DNA of 64,000 nt from Jiangella asiatica (GTDB lineage Bacteria; Actinomycetota; Actinomycetes; Jiangellales; Jiangellaceae): positions 62,001 to 126,000 of the forward strand of contig NZ_SMKZ01000003.1 of the NCBI RefSeq assembly GCF_004349065.1, read 5' to 3'. A program made the position numbers and the translations under genes. Shown one piece after another: positions 34,696 through 43,225 of this stretch. How positions within the stretch are numbered: position 1 is the stretch's first letter; the number at the start of each line of letters is the position of its first letter. Below the pieces are notes generated by a model. It ran no database searches. It was not told where the DNA came from and saw nothing but the letters and a program-made list of their open reading frames with translations.

Positions 34696-35111
34696 CGCTG
34701 GTTCTCCTGTCCCTTGAGAGCGTCCGGGATCTCCCTGACCGTCTCAGCCGTCCGAGGCACGCCCCGGACCCGGCGCAGCTCGGTCCGCCCCATCGCGGCA
34801 AGGACGGCGGCGATGATCGCCCAAAGCGCTGCCACGATCACCGCCGACCAGCCGTGCCCGGTCGCGTCGGCGATCGCCCACCACAGTGCGATCGACAGGA
34901 ACAGCAGCGCGAGCCAGCCGGCCACGCCCGCGCCGCCGAACATCCCTGCGCCGCGTCCGGCCCGGCCGGCCGACTGCTGGACCTCCGCCTTGGCCAGCTC
35001 GACCTCCTGCCGGACCAGACTGGACAGATCACGGCTCACCTCGCCCAGGAGCTCGCCCAGCGACGCGTCGGACGGCGCGGCAGACGACGGCTCGTGCGGC
35101 CGGCCACTCAT
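34692..35111 (-). CDS. Phage-holin-like membrane protein (actinobacterial holin superfamily III type)
   Basis: The 139-aa protein has an amphipathic N-terminal half (LGELLGEVSRDLSSLVRQEV, ELAKAEVQQSAGRAGRG) and two membrane helices (about 60-80 and 88-108). The Glu-Val-Glu-Leu-Ala-Lys pattern is typical of the chromosomal holin-X family (PF07332). These genes are not prophage lysis genes in this context; they sit in conserved operons with DUF3618 proteins. ATGA overlaps link it to both neighbours. A role in membrane or cell-envelope stability is only a guess. Confidence 0.88.
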   Translation of the reverse strand: MSGRPHEPSSAAPSDASLGELLGEVSRDLSSLVRQEVELAKAEVQQSAGRAGRGAGMFGGAGVAGWLALLFLSIALWWAIADATGHGWSAVIVAALWAIIAAVLAAMGRTELRRVRGVPRTAETVREIPDALKGQENQR

Positions 35112-35632
35112 GATGACCCGTCCTGCTCTGTCGCGGGCTGAGTCATACCTCGGGTCAGCCGGCCGGCCAGCACGCCCGCTCCGGCCGCGAGGGCCAGGAA
35201 CATCCCCGGCCGCTGCCGGGCGAACCTGCGCACCTCCTCGATCACTTCGGTGGGCTCACGGGTCGCCAGCCAGCCGGCCAGGTCGTCGGCCCGGCCGGCG
35301 GCTTCCTGCGTCAGGTCGCCCGCCATGCCGGGCTGCGACGAGCTACTGGCCATCGACCGCAACTCCTCCGACAACGCACGCAACCCGTCGACGGCGCGGT
35401 CCTTCTGGTGCCGCGTCTGTGAGGTCAGCTGGTCGCGGGTCCGGCCGGTGAGGTCGCGCACCTGTCGCCGGGCCTCGCCGGCGACTTTCGATGCCTCATC
35501 CTTGGCTGTGTCGGCGGTGGACGTCTGCTCGGACGTGCCCGGCGAGTGGCGGCCCGGGTCCTCCGGGCTCGCCGGAGCGCGCGACTCGGCGGTCCCGCTG
35601 CCAGCGCTAGGCAGGTTTTCGTGGTAGGTCAT
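35108..35632 (-). CDS. Hypothetical membrane-associated protein of the DUF3618/holin operon
   Basis: The 174-aa protein has a disordered Ser/Pro/Glu-rich N-terminus, a helical apolipoprotein-like middle (KDEASKVAGEARRQVRDL, then DRAVDGLRALSEELRSMASS) and one hydrophobic stretch near the end (MFLALAAGAGVLAGRL). This arrangement is common for first genes of DUF3618/holin operons. The ATG at 35632 follows GGAGGGGG by about 7 nt. The reading frame stays open into the next gene's antisense but has no coding support there. The function is unknown. Confidence 0.82.
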   Translation of the reverse strand: MTYHENLPSAGSGTAESRAPASPEDPGRHSPGTSEQTSTADTAKDEASKVAGEARRQVRDLTGRTRDQLTSQTRHQKDRAVDGLRALSEELRSMASSSSQPGMAGDLTQEAAGRADDLAGWLATREPTEVIEEVRRFARQRPGMFLALAAGAGVLAGRLTRGMTQPATEQDGSS

Positions 35633-35793
35633 GGGACGTCCCCCTCCGTCGGTGCTGCATGCTCGCCGACTCCAACGTCGAGTCGACGCGGTCCGTCGAA
35701 CGCCGCATACCCGGATGAATTCGTCCATAACGACACGCTGGCCGAGTTTCTGATCCAGCGGGCCGGAGGGCGTCGGCCCTCGCCTGGGTCGGC

Positions 35794-36924
35794 TCAGCGC
35801 ACGGTGAGTGCGCGGGCGAGCCCGACCAGGACTCGGCGGGTCAACCGTCCTTGTCCCAGCCCGAGATCGACCAGGTCGTCGAAGACATGCTGGTCTCGGT
35901 CCGCCGCCGTGACGCCGGCCATCAACACCGCAGGCACGGCGGACAGGCGGGCTGCCGTGGCCGTGTGCCGAAGGTGCCGCCCGAGAAGTGCGCGAACAGC
36001 CATCCGGTGCCGCGCGCCGGCCGTCTCCGGCCGTCGTGCCGTGACAGCTGCCGCGGCCGCACGCCCGGCCAGCGCCCCCGTCGCCACCGCATAGTGGAGG
36101 CCCTCGCCGGTCATCGGGTTGATCAGACCGGCGGCGTCGCCTGCCAGCAGCAGCTGGCCGTCGGGCTGCGGCCAGCGCCACGACGACAGCGGCAGGTGAT
36201 GGCCGCGCCAGTCCGTCCCGCCGTCCGCGCCGGGCAGCAGCTCGCCCAGCTGTCGCAATAGCACCGCCCGCGACACTCCGTCGGTGTGAAACGCGCCGTA
36301 ACCGACGTTGGCCAGGCCGTCGCCACGGTCGAAGCACCAGGCGTAGGCCTGGCGGTGTTCTGGGTCGAAGGCGATGACCTGCCGACCCGACCACTTCGGC
36401 GGCGTCACGACATACCCCCGCAGCGCGAGGGCCCGGCGCCGAACCGCGGGAACTCCCGCGACACGCCGGACGACGGAGTAGGCGCCGTCCGCGCCGACCA
36501 CCACGCGTCCCGCGAGATCGTCGTCGACGATCACAACGTCGCCTCTCGGCCGGACCGCGCGCACCCGGCGCTGCTCGAACCGTGCCCCGGCGTCGACGGC
36601 AGCCGTGAGCAGCCGATGATCGAGGACCGTTCGTGGGACGACCCTGACCGAGCGCCGCATCGGGCGCGACACCCGGCGCTCGCCGTGCGAGAGCTCGAGC
36701 CGTCGCACTGGTGCCCAGTCGTCCAGGAGCCCCGGTGCGCCCAGGACGGCCAGCATGTCCGTCACGTCTGGCGAGACACCGTCGCCGCACGCCTTGTCGC
36801 GCGGAAAGGCGGCCCGGTCGAGTATCAGTACCCGCAGCCGCGGATCGGCCGACAGCGCGCCGAGCGCCGTCGCCGCTCCGGCCGGGCCGGCACCGACGAC
36901 GATGAGGTCCCACGCGTCACCCAT
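35794..36924 (-). CDS. Geranylgeranyl-reductase family FAD-dependent protein
   Basis: The 376-aa flavoprotein has the N-terminal FAD motif DLIVVGAGPAGAATALGAL, the family motif DKACGDGVSP and the late FAD-binding segment LLLAGDAAGLINPMTGEGL. Members hydrogenate isoprenoid double bonds or act as related monooxygenase-fold enzymes. It lies 28 bp downstream of a UbiA prenyltransferase gene and close to a type III PKS cluster. This suggests it saturates the prenyl group of the phenolic lipid, as in dihydrogeranyl-methoxyhydroquinones from Actinoplanes. Its sequence is related to the FAD monooxygenase at 39412 (shared KACG(D/E)G). Confidence 0.88.
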   Translation of the reverse strand: MGDAWDLIVVGAGPAGAATALGALSADPRLRVLILDRAAFPRDKACGDGVSPDVTDMLAVLGAPGLLDDWAPVRRLELSHGERRVSRPMRRSVRVVPRTVLDHRLLTAAVDAGARFEQRRVRAVRPRGDVVIVDDDLAGRVVVGADGAYSVVRRVAGVPAVRRRALALRGYVVTPPKWSGRQVIAFDPEHRQAYAWCFDRGDGLANVGYGAFHTDGVSRAVLLRQLGELLPGADGGTDWRGHHLPLSSWRWPQPDGQLLLAGDAAGLINPMTGEGLHYAVATGALAGRAAAAAVTARRPETAGARHRMAVRALLGRHLRHTATAARLSAVPAVLMAGVTAADRDQHVFDDLVDLGLGQGRLTRRVLVGLARALTVR

Positions 36925-36952
36925 GGGGGTGCACTACCCGGGCGGACAGGGT

Positions 36953-37759
36953 TTAGCTGCGTAGCACCAGCAGCACGACGTCGACGAGTGCGATGGCCAT
37001 CGCCGCGCGAAACGGCGTCGTCCCTCGGCCACGCAGCGCCGCTACGGCGAGCACCCCGACCACGACCAGACCGCCCCAAGCCCAGGCCGGCGGCCAGCCC
37101 GGACCAAGCACCACCAGCACCGACGCGACCGTCAGCACGAGCACCGCTGTCACGCGGGCGCGCAGTGGACCGAGCCGGTGGGGGAGGCCGCGCACGCCCG
37201 TCGCGGCGTCATCGTCGAGGTCCGGCAGGACGTTGACCAGGTGCGCGCCCACGCCGAGCAACGCGCCGGCGGCGACCATCCAGCCGGGCGGCCACTCGGG
37301 TGGGTCGAGCGCGAGGCTCACCACGGCAGGCAGCAGCCCGAACGCGACCGCGTATGGCAGCCACGAGAGCGGTGTCCGCTTCAACACCAGGTTGTAGGCC
37401 ACGCCGCAACCGACCAGGCCGAGGTGTAGCAACCCGGCGGCCGGGCCCAAGGCCACCGACAACGGCACACAGGCGCCGGCGGCGACGGCCAGTGCGACGC
37501 GGACGGTACGGGCGGAGACCCGGCGTGTCACCAGCGGTTTGTCCGTGCGGCCAACGGCGCGATCGCGGTCGGCGTCGACCAGGTCGTTGGACCAGCCGAT
37601 GGTGAGCTGACCAGTGAACACAGCGGCCATCACGAGGACCAGAGTCGCGGGGTGGTGGCCGAGTCGCAGCGCCAGCAGCCCACTCAGGGCGGTCACCGCG
37701 ACCGTCGGTTCCGGATGGCAGGCACGCACCAGGCCCGCCGTCGCCGCTCCTGCTGCCAC
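36953..37759 (-). CDS. UbiA-family prenyltransferase
   Basis: The 268-aa polytopic membrane enzyme has about eight helices. The first Asp-rich motif is NDLVDADRD (Asn58-Asp66, the NDxxDxxxD pattern) and the second is DLDDDAATG at about residues 179-187; both bind Mg-diphosphate of the prenyl donor. It should attach a prenyl chain to an aromatic acceptor. The divergent type III PKS gene, 42 bp away, points to an alkylresorcinol or alkylquinol acceptor, as with AgqD in the Actinoplanes agq cluster. The GTG start at 37759 has only a weak ribosome binding site. Confidence 0.88.
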   Translation of the reverse strand: MAAGAATAGLVRACHPEPTVAVTALSGLLALRLGHHPATLVLVMAAVFTGQLTIGWSNDLVDADRDRAVGRTDKPLVTRRVSARTVRVALAVAAGACVPLSVALGPAAGLLHLGLVGCGVAYNLVLKRTPLSWLPYAVAFGLLPAVVSLALDPPEWPPGWMVAAGALLGVGAHLVNVLPDLDDDAATGVRGLPHRLGPLRARVTAVLVLTVASVLVVLGPGWPPAWAWGGLVVVGVLAVAALRGRGTTPFRAAMAIALVDVVLLVLRS

Positions 37760-37801
37760 CTTTCGAAGTTTAGAGGCGCTGGAATTGCGTACTACCTGTC
37801 A
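37760..37801. promoter_or_regulatory. Compact divergent promoter between UbiA and type III PKS genes
   Basis: Only 42 bp separate the two starts. On the plus strand a TACTAC hexamer (37789-37794) resembles a -10 box and lies 7 bp before the PKS ATG, which has no ribosome binding site. The PKS mRNA may therefore be leaderless, as is common in actinobacteria. The -35 is unclear. Confidence 0.35.
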
Positions 37802-38881
37802 ATGACGCGCATTCTCTCCGTCGATGGCGCCCTGCCCGACCACAAGTACGCCCAGGCGGACCTGACGGCGGAGTTCGCCGCCATGATCGCCCCGGCCGGC
37901 AGGTACGACCACAGGCTGCTGGAGCGCCTTCACGCCAACGCCGGCGTGAGCACGCGGCACCTGGCGCTGCCGAAGGAGCGCTATGCGACCCTCGGTGACT
38001 TCGGCGCCGCCAATGACGCGTTCATCGAGACCGCCGTCGAGCTGGGTGGACGGGCGATCAGCGGTGCCCTGCAAGCTGCCGGCCTGGAGCCGGGCGACGT
38101 CGACCAGATCGTATCGACCACCATCACCGGTATCGCCGTCCCGTCGTTGGATGCCCGCATCGCCGGGAGGATCGGGCTGCGCCCGGACGTCAAGCGAGTG
38201 CCGATCGTCGGCCTCGGCTGTGTGGCCGGTGCCGCCGGGATCGCCCGGGTGCACGACTATCTGGTCGGCCACCCGGGCGACGTCGCGGTTCTGTTGTCGG
38301 TGGAGCTGTGCTCGCTGACGGTACAGCGGGCCGACGCGTCGATCCCCAACCTCGTCGCCAGCGGCCTGTTCGGTGACGGTGCGGCCGCCGTCGTCGCCGT
38401 CGGTTCGCAACATCCCGCCGGACTCGACCAGCCGGCAGGGCGCATCCGGCCGGCCGTGCTGGCCAGCCGGAGCCGGCTCTACGAGAACACCGAGCGGACG
38501 ATGGGGTGGGACGTCGGGGCGACCGGCCTGCGCATCGTGCTGAGCGCCGACGTGCCCGAACTGGTGCGCAGCCAGGTCGGCGGCGACGTCGACCGGTTCC
38601 TGTCCTGCCACGGACTGCGCCGCGAGGACATCGGGTGGTGGGTGTGCCATCCGGGCGGCCCGAAGGTGCTGGAGGCCATGCAGGACGCGCTCGGCATCGG
38701 CCGCGACGCGCTGGCATTGACCTGGGAGTCGCTGAACCGCATTGGCAACCTGTCGTCGGCGTCGGTGCTTCATGTGCTCGCCGACACCCTCGAGCTGCGC
38801 CCGCCGCGGCCGGGGTCGTATGGAATCGTGCTGGCCATGGGTCCGGGTTTCTGCCTCGAGCTCGTCCTGCTGCGGGCGTGA
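37802..38881 (+). CDS. Type III polyketide synthase
   Basis: The 359-aa chalcone/stilbene-synthase-fold enzyme has the catalytic triad Cys140 ([11 protein letters not shown]), His283 (WVCHPGGPK) and Asn316 ([10 protein letters not shown]). The C-terminal [13 protein letters not shown] matches the GPGF loop of the family. It condenses a fatty acyl starter with malonyl or methylmalonyl-CoA units to give alkylresorcinols or pyrones. With the following methyltransferase and FAD monooxygenase it forms the core of a phenolic lipid pathway like srsABC or agqABC. The ATG at 37802 lacks a ribosome binding site and may be leaderless; the upstream open frame is antisense to UbiA. Confidence 0.94.
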   Translation: MTRILSVDGALPDHKYAQADLTAEFAAMIAPAGRYDHRLLERLHANAGVSTRHLALPKERYATLGDFGAANDAFIETAVELGGRAISGALQAAGLEPGDVDQIVSTTITGIAVPSLDARIAGRIGLRPDVKRVPIVGLGCVAGAAGIARVHDYLVGHPGDVAVLLSVELCSLTVQRADASIPNLVASGLFGDGAAAVVAVGSQHPAGLDQPAGRIRPAVLASRSRLYENTERTMGWDVGATGLRIVLSADVPELVRSQVGGDVDRFLSCHGLRREDIGWWVCHPGGPKVLEAMQDALGIGRDALALTWESLNRIGNLSSASVLHVLADTLELRPPRPGSYGIVLAMGPGFCLELVLLRA

Positions 38882-38884
38882 GCC

Positions 38885-39415
38885 ATGTCCGAGGTGCTGT
38901 TCACCGTGTTGGTCGGGCTGGTCGGCCTGGAACGGCTGGCCGAGCTGATCGTGTCGAAGCGGAACGCGGCGTGGAGCTTCGCCCGGGGCGGCGTCGAGTA
39001 CGGCCGAGGGCACTACCCCGTCATGGTCGTCCTGCACACGGCGCTGCTGGTGGGCGCCGTCGCGGAGGTGTGGATCCGCCGGCCACCCTTCGAGCCCGGC
39101 CTCGGCTGGACGATGCTCGCGCTCGTCGTACTGGCGCAGGCGCTGCGCTGGTGGTGCATCGCGACGCTCGGGCGGCAGTGGAACACGCGGGTCATCGTCG
39201 TGCCCGGCCTTGTTCTCGTACACGACGGGCCGTACCGGGTGCTGCGTCATCCCAACTACGTCGCCGTCGTGGTCGAGGGGTTCGCGCTACCGCTCGTGCA
39301 CTCGGCCTGGGTCACCGCACTTGTGTTCACCGCGCTCAACACCTTCGTGCTCGCCGTCCGGCTCTCGGTGGAGAACGCCGCGTTGACGGCGCTTGACCGC
39401 GAGTCGGCGTCATGA
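38885..39415 (+). CDS. Isoprenylcysteine carboxyl methyltransferase-like phenol O-methyltransferase
   Basis: The 176-aa integral membrane methyltransferase has four or five helices. The ICMT-family SAM-binding signature is VLVHDGPYRVLRHPNYVAVV at about residues 110-129, followed by EGFALPLVH and the terminal ENAAL. In type III PKS operons these proteins methylate the phenolic hydroxyl of alkylresorcinols (SrsB, AgqB type). It starts 3 nt after the PKS stop and overlaps the next gene by ATGA, so the three genes are one translationally coupled unit. Confidence 0.9.
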   Translation: MSEVLFTVLVGLVGLERLAELIVSKRNAAWSFARGGVEYGRGHYPVMVVLHTALLVGAVAEVWIRRPPFEPGLGWTMLALVVLAQALRWWCIATLGRQWNTRVIVVPGLVLVHDGPYRVLRHPNYVAVVVEGFALPLVHSAWVTALVFTALNTFVLAVRLSVENAALTALDRESAS

Positions 39416-40434
39416 TCGACGTCGTCGTGGCCGGTGGCGGCCCGGCCGGGCTGACGGCGGCGTTGTACGCGGCCCGCGAGGGCCTCGACGTCGTGCTGTA
39501 CGAGCCGCGGACCGGGCCGATCGACAAGGCGTGCGGCGAGGGACTCATGCCTGGTGCGGTCGCCGCGCTCGCCGGCCTCGGCGTCCACCCGGACGGACAG
39601 CCGCTGCGCGGGATCCGGTACGTCGCGGGCCGCCGATCCGCCGTCGCGGACTTCCGCGCCGGCCCGGGCCGGGGTGTCCGGCGCACGACGTTGCACACCG
39701 CATTGCGCCAAGCGGTCGAGGACGCCGACATCCCGATCGTGCCGGCCGCGGTGGGCGCTGTGGGCCAACACCCCGACGGCGTCGAAGTGAACGGCAACCG
39801 CGCTCGCTACCTCGTCGCCGCCGACGGGTTGCACTCGCCGATCCGCCGCCAGCTGGGTCTGGAGGCCCGCGTCACGTCGCCGCGCAGGTTCGGACTGCGC
39901 CGGCACGTCCGCTTGGCGCCATGGACCGACTACGTGGAGGTGCACTGGGCGCCGGCGGCCGAGGCCTACGTGACGCCGGTCGGCCCCGACCAGGTCGGGA
40001 TCGCGGTGCTGACCAGGAACCGGGCACCGTTCGACGACCACATCGAGGCGTTCCCGGCGCTGCGCGAGCGCATCGCCGGGCGGCAGCTGACGACCGTGCG
40101 CGGTGCCGGCCCGCTCCGGCAGCGGTCCAGGCGGCGGGTCGCCGGCCGTACGTTCCTGGTCGGCGACGCCGCGGGCTACGTCGACGCGCTCACCGGCGAG
40201 GGAGTTGCCCTCGGCATGGCGCAGGCCCGCGCCGCCGTGGCGGCGATCGTGGCCGACACGCCATCCGGGTACGAGACGGCATGGCGGCGGCTGACCTGGC
40301 GCTACGAGCTGATGACCCGCGCGCTGATCGGCGCGACGTCGATCACCGCCGGACGGCGGGCGCTCGTTCCGCTCGCGGCGGCTCTGCCGCGCCTGTTCGG
40401 TGCCGCCGTCAACGTCCTGGCCCGGCCCGCGTGA
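39412..40434 (+). CDS. FAD-dependent monooxygenase of the phenolic lipid cluster
   Basis: The 340-aa flavoprotein has the dinucleotide-binding motif VVVAGGGPAGLTAALYAARE (about 4-23), the family motif KACGEGLMPGAVAAL and the FAD-pyrophosphate motif FLVGDAAGYVDALTGEG. It should hydroxylate the alkylresorcinol ring to a hydroquinone, the role of SrsC/AgqC. The ATG overlaps the methyltransferase stop (ATGA). With the divergent UbiA and reductase genes it completes a set able to make prenylated, methylated alkylhydroquinones. Confidence 0.9.
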   Translation: MIDVVVAGGGPAGLTAALYAAREGLDVVLYEPRTGPIDKACGEGLMPGAVAALAGLGVHPDGQPLRGIRYVAGRRSAVADFRAGPGRGVRRTTLHTALRQAVEDADIPIVPAAVGAVGQHPDGVEVNGNRARYLVAADGLHSPIRRQLGLEARVTSPRRFGLRRHVRLAPWTDYVEVHWAPAAEAYVTPVGPDQVGIAVLTRNRAPFDDHIEAFPALRERIAGRQLTTVRGAGPLRQRSRRRVAGRTFLVGDAAGYVDALTGEGVALGMAQARAAVAAIVADTPSGYETAWRRLTWRYELMTRALIGATSITAGRRALVPLAAALPRLFGAAVNVLARPA

Positions 40435-40455
40435 GCGTGGCCGTCTCGGGCGGCG

Positions 40456-40770
40456 ATGGGCGACCGTGAAGGACATCGCCCGGGCGGCCGGGGTGACCCC
40501 GGGCCTGCTCTACCTTTCTTCAGCGCCAGCAGCACCAACTCGCACGTCCGTGCGGTGATGGGCGATTTCGTGGTTGAGGGACAGCGCCTGCTGACCAGCT
40601 ATCTCTCGACGCCCGGGTCGCTGCGGGCGAGCTGCGCCCGGTCGACACCGACTGTGCGCCCGGACCCTGCTTGCCGCGCTTGCGGCCAGCCAGCACCTGG
40701 GCGCCACACCGACCCGGACCAGCTCGTCGACCTGCTCGTCAACGGCGCGACGACGAGCGTCTCTCGTAGA
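40456..40770 (+). pseudogene. TetR-family regulator remnant
   Basis: Pieces of a TetR regulator lie in successive frames. ATVKDIARAAGVTPGLLY (from 40460) is a clear TetR helix-turn-helix. After a frame change, RAVMGDFVVEGQRLLTSYLS resembles the following ligand-domain helices. ALAASQHLGATP and DPDQLVDLLVNGA, again in other frames, resemble the C-terminus. At least two frameshifts prevent a functional protein. It may have regulated the phenolic lipid cluster just upstream. Confidence 0.65.
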
Positions 40771-40822
40771 ACCGCAATCGAGCCGTCGCCTGGCCAACCG
40801 CAGCAATCTCACACCGTGGCCT

Positions 40823-40914
40823 CGAAATGATCACGTTCAGCAGGATCACCCGCGCCTCACCATGATTGCGAGCATGGTGGGACACGAGATCTCGTGCTGA
40901 ACGTGATCATTTCG
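40823..40914. repeat. 92-bp nested palindrome with perfect 20-bp terminal inverted repeats
   Basis: CGAAATGATCACGTTCAGCA (40823-40842) is repeated exactly in inverted orientation at 40895-40914. Inside lie a second hairpin (CACCATG 40858-40864 with CATGGTG 40873-40879) and a perfect 14-bp palindrome CACGAGATCTCGTG (40883-40896). The element sits between convergent genes. It could be a MITE-like or REP-like element, the footprint of a mobile element, or a strong bidirectional terminator. No coding sequence or target duplication is obvious. Confidence 0.75.
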
Positions 40915-40927
40915 GGGTGCCGCGCAC

Positions 40928-41599
40928 CTACAGTGCGACGACGGCGCTCGTGAAGGTTCCGATCCTCGCGCCGAACGCTGCCGGGTCGGAACCGGTGACG
41001 ACGGCGCCGAGGAGGACGGCCCGTGCCCCGGCGCCGCTCAGGGTCTCGAGGTCGGCCGGGGTCAGGGCGTGCTGGCTGGGTACCACGATGGGCACGTCGA
41101 CGGCCCGGGCCACCGCGTTCAGCCGCGCGACGGTGGCGAGTGAGAGCGGCGTGCCGTAGCGGTCCGGCTCGAGGGTGGACAGCTCGAGTGCCGCGATTCC
41201 GTGGTCGACCAGGGCGCGTGCCTGATCTGGACCGTCGCCGGGGCCGAGGGCGGCCATGGGCGTCACCGGTCTGGACGCCTCGACGTACCCGGGCGGTACG
41301 TCCGCTGCGTACGCGTCGAAGTAGTCGAAGCCGAGGATCTTCGCCGCTTCCATCTCGGTGAGCGACACCGTGCCGGCCGTTCCGACGACGAGCCCGGTCG
41401 GCAGGCCGACGGTGAGGATGTCCGTGAGCCGGCTGTGCTCCGCGGCCAGTGAGCCGAAGGTCGTGCCGGACGCGCGGTGTCGGACGTTGGTGTGGACCTT
41501 CAGCCCGTCGGCGCCGGCGGCGCGGGCCTGTTCGGCGAGACCGGCGTCGTTCCGCGGCAGGCTCACCAGGACGGCGAGGCGCGATGCGGGCACGTACAT
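40928..41599 (-). CDS. TIM-barrel protein, phosphosugar epimerase/synthase-like, function unassigned
   Basis: The 223-aa protein has beta/alpha repeats of a TIM barrel: GADGLKVHTNVRHRA, LPTGLVVGTAGTVSL, FDYFDAYAADVPP and the late phosphate-binding-like end VPSQHALTPADLETL, GARAVLLGAVVTG. The ending resembles NanE and indole-glycerol-phosphate synthase-like barrels, but no diagnostic active site lets me choose. The ATG at 41599 follows AGGAGA by about 10 nt and the gene starts 15 nt after the FAD oxidoreductase. In the same position the other LacI operon encodes a DapA-type aldolase, so an aldolase or epimerase role is a reasonable inference. Confidence 0.7.
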   Translation of the reverse strand: MYVPASRLAVLVSLPRNDAGLAEQARAAGADGLKVHTNVRHRASGTTFGSLAAEHSRLTDILTVGLPTGLVVGTAGTVSLTEMEAAKILGFDYFDAYAADVPPGYVEASRPVTPMAALGPGDGPDQARALVDHGIAALELSTLEPDRYGTPLSLATVARLNAVARAVDVPIVVPSQHALTPADLETLSGAGARAVLLGAVVTGSDPAAFGARIGTFTSAVVAL

Positions 41600-41614
41600 G
41601 GCGACGTGTTCTCC

Positions 41615-43225
41615 TCAGTAGTAGGTCACGGTCGGCCAGGCGAGTTCGCCTCCCTGGCGGACGAGTTCGTCCTGGACGTCGCGAAGCAGACCGGGGGTCG
41701 CGGTCACCTCGTGTGGTTCGCTACGGCGGGTCGTGCAGAACGCCGCCACCAGGCCGGCCGCCTCACCGATGCCCCATTCGACCGGGTGCAGCCGGTAACA
41801 GCCGTTGGTGATGTGCGTGGTCCCGATGTTCTTGCCCGCGGCGAGGAGGTTGCGTACGCGTCGAGGTACGAGTGCACGCAGCGGGATCTGGAACGGCCAC
41901 GCCGGCACGTCGATGTAGTTGTCGCCCCGGCAGGAGGGGTGCAGGTCGATGCGGTAGGACCCGATGCCCACGCTGTCCTCGTAGGTCACCGGCCCGTCGG
42001 GGCGAACGGCGACCGCGAGGTCCTGTTCAGGGATGCGGTATTGCGCGCGGATCCGGCGTGACTCGCGGATGTACGGCCGCATGGCCAGTCCGTCGGCGGT
42101 CCCGGACACATCGGGACGCGGCCGGAGTCCTGGCCACCCGGTGCCGCCGTCGGGCCGCGGTGCTTCGGTCTGCAGCCAATAAAGGAAGCTGCGGCTCTGC
42201 GCCCGTGCCGCGGCAACGTGCGCCTCGTTCTCCTCCGGGCTGCCACCGAGAACGGGCCCGCCGAGATAGTCGATCATGGGCCAGTTCACGACGGTCACGT
42301 CGCTGCCGAAGACCCCGCGCCGGAAGTGGTTGCGGGCGAGGATCCGGCGGAACGTCCACAGCTCGTCCGACCCCGGATCCTTGCTCTGATCAGCGACGAT
42401 GCTCCCCGGCTCGTCGTCGGGGTTGGGCTGGAACGCGTACCGGCGCGGTTCCAGCGTATGCGGGTGAGGGGCGACCCAGCCGAACTGCGGGCCGTGCCAC
42501 CATCGCGGCTCCACGGCGCGCCAGGCGGCGTAGTCGTCCGGCTTGTCGATCGTGTGGTCTTCGCCGTCATGATGGGAGACGGCGAAGCACACCGAGACCG
42601 CCTGCATGTTCAGCGCGTCGGCCACGTCGGCCGCATGTGGCTCGCCGGTCTCGTCGCGCGACTCCGCGCCGGTCACGAACTCGGTACCGCTGAGCGCAAG
42701 AAGCTCACCGGTCTCGGTGGCGTCGAGCACGAACCGAGCGGTGACGACGACGTCACGCCCGCTGTCGAGGTCTCGGAACGCGACGGCCTGGACGCGATCG
42801 CCGTCGACGTCCGCGGACTGGGGCACGTGCTGGCGGAGGACGACGAGGGCGCCCGCGGCCTGCCACGGCGCGAGCATCGCATCGATGACGGCCAGCGCGA
42901 CGCGTGGTTCGTGACACAGGGGGCCTACTCTGCCCGCTCCGGGGTTCAGGTGTGGAACCTCGCGGGACACCGACCGCAACGGATACCACTGGCGGTAATA
43001 GGAGCGCACGGCGTCGCGGAAGCGCCGATACCGTGCGGTCGCACCGAAGGACTCGATCCACGGGTGCTCGTCCGGTGGTACGAGCTGCGTGGTCAGCTGG
43101 CCGCCGAGCCACGTGGTCTCCTCCGTGAGGATGACGCGCGCTCCACCGGCCACGGCAGCCAGCGCTGCGGCGACCCCGCCCAGCCCACCTCCGACAATGA
43201 GGATGTCGGCGTGGTGCTCCGTCAC
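41615..43225 (-). CDS. FAD-dependent oxidoreductase (PF12831-type), paralogue B
   Basis: The 536-aa flavoprotein is colinear with the one at 25572. It has GGGLGGVAAALAAVAGGARV at about 11-30, LGGQLTTQLVPPDEHPWIES, YWLQTEAPRPDGGTGWPGLR, and the terminal FAD segment NLLAAGKNIGTTHITNGCYR, EWGIGEAAGLVA. The GTG at 43225 shares one base with the LacI stop (TAGTG). The open frame extends upstream but would overlap LacI entirely. Two close paralogues in two LacI-controlled transport operons of the same window imply related chemistry on related substrates. Confidence 0.9.
   Translation of the reverse strand: MTEHHADILIVGGGLGGVAAALAAVAGGARVILTEETTWLGGQLTTQLVPPDEHPWIESFGATARYRRFRDAVRSYYRQWYPLRSVSREVPHLNPGAGRVGPLCHEPRVALAVIDAMLAPWQAAGALVVLRQHVPQSADVDGDRVQAVAFRDLDSGRDVVVTARFVLDATETGELLALSGTEFVTGAESRDETGEPHAADVADALNMQAVSVCFAVSHHDGEDHTIDKPDDYAAWRAVEPRWWHGPQFGWVAPHPHTLEPRRYAFQPNPDDEPGSIVADQSKDPGSDELWTFRRILARNHFRRGVFGSDVTVVNWPMIDYLGGPVLGGSPEENEAHVAAARAQSRSFLYWLQTEAPRPDGGTGWPGLRPRPDVSGTADGLAMRPYIRESRRIRAQYRIPEQDLAVAVRPDGPVTYEDSVGIGSYRIDLHPSCRGDNYIDVPAWPFQIPLRALVPRRVRNLLAAGKNIGTTHITNGCYRLHPVEWGIGEAAGLVAAFCTTRRSEPHEVTATPGLLRDVQDELVRQGGELAWPTVTYY

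Noticed and set aside
34692-35111. Prophage signal from a holin-like gene
   Set aside because: No endolysin, terminase, capsid or integrase nearby. The gene belongs to a chromosomal DUF3618 operon common in actinobacteria.
40823-40914. CRISPR or tRNA interpretation of the palindromic element
   Set aside because: There is a single symmetric unit, with no repeat-spacer series, no cloverleaf and no anticodon-like arm arrangement.
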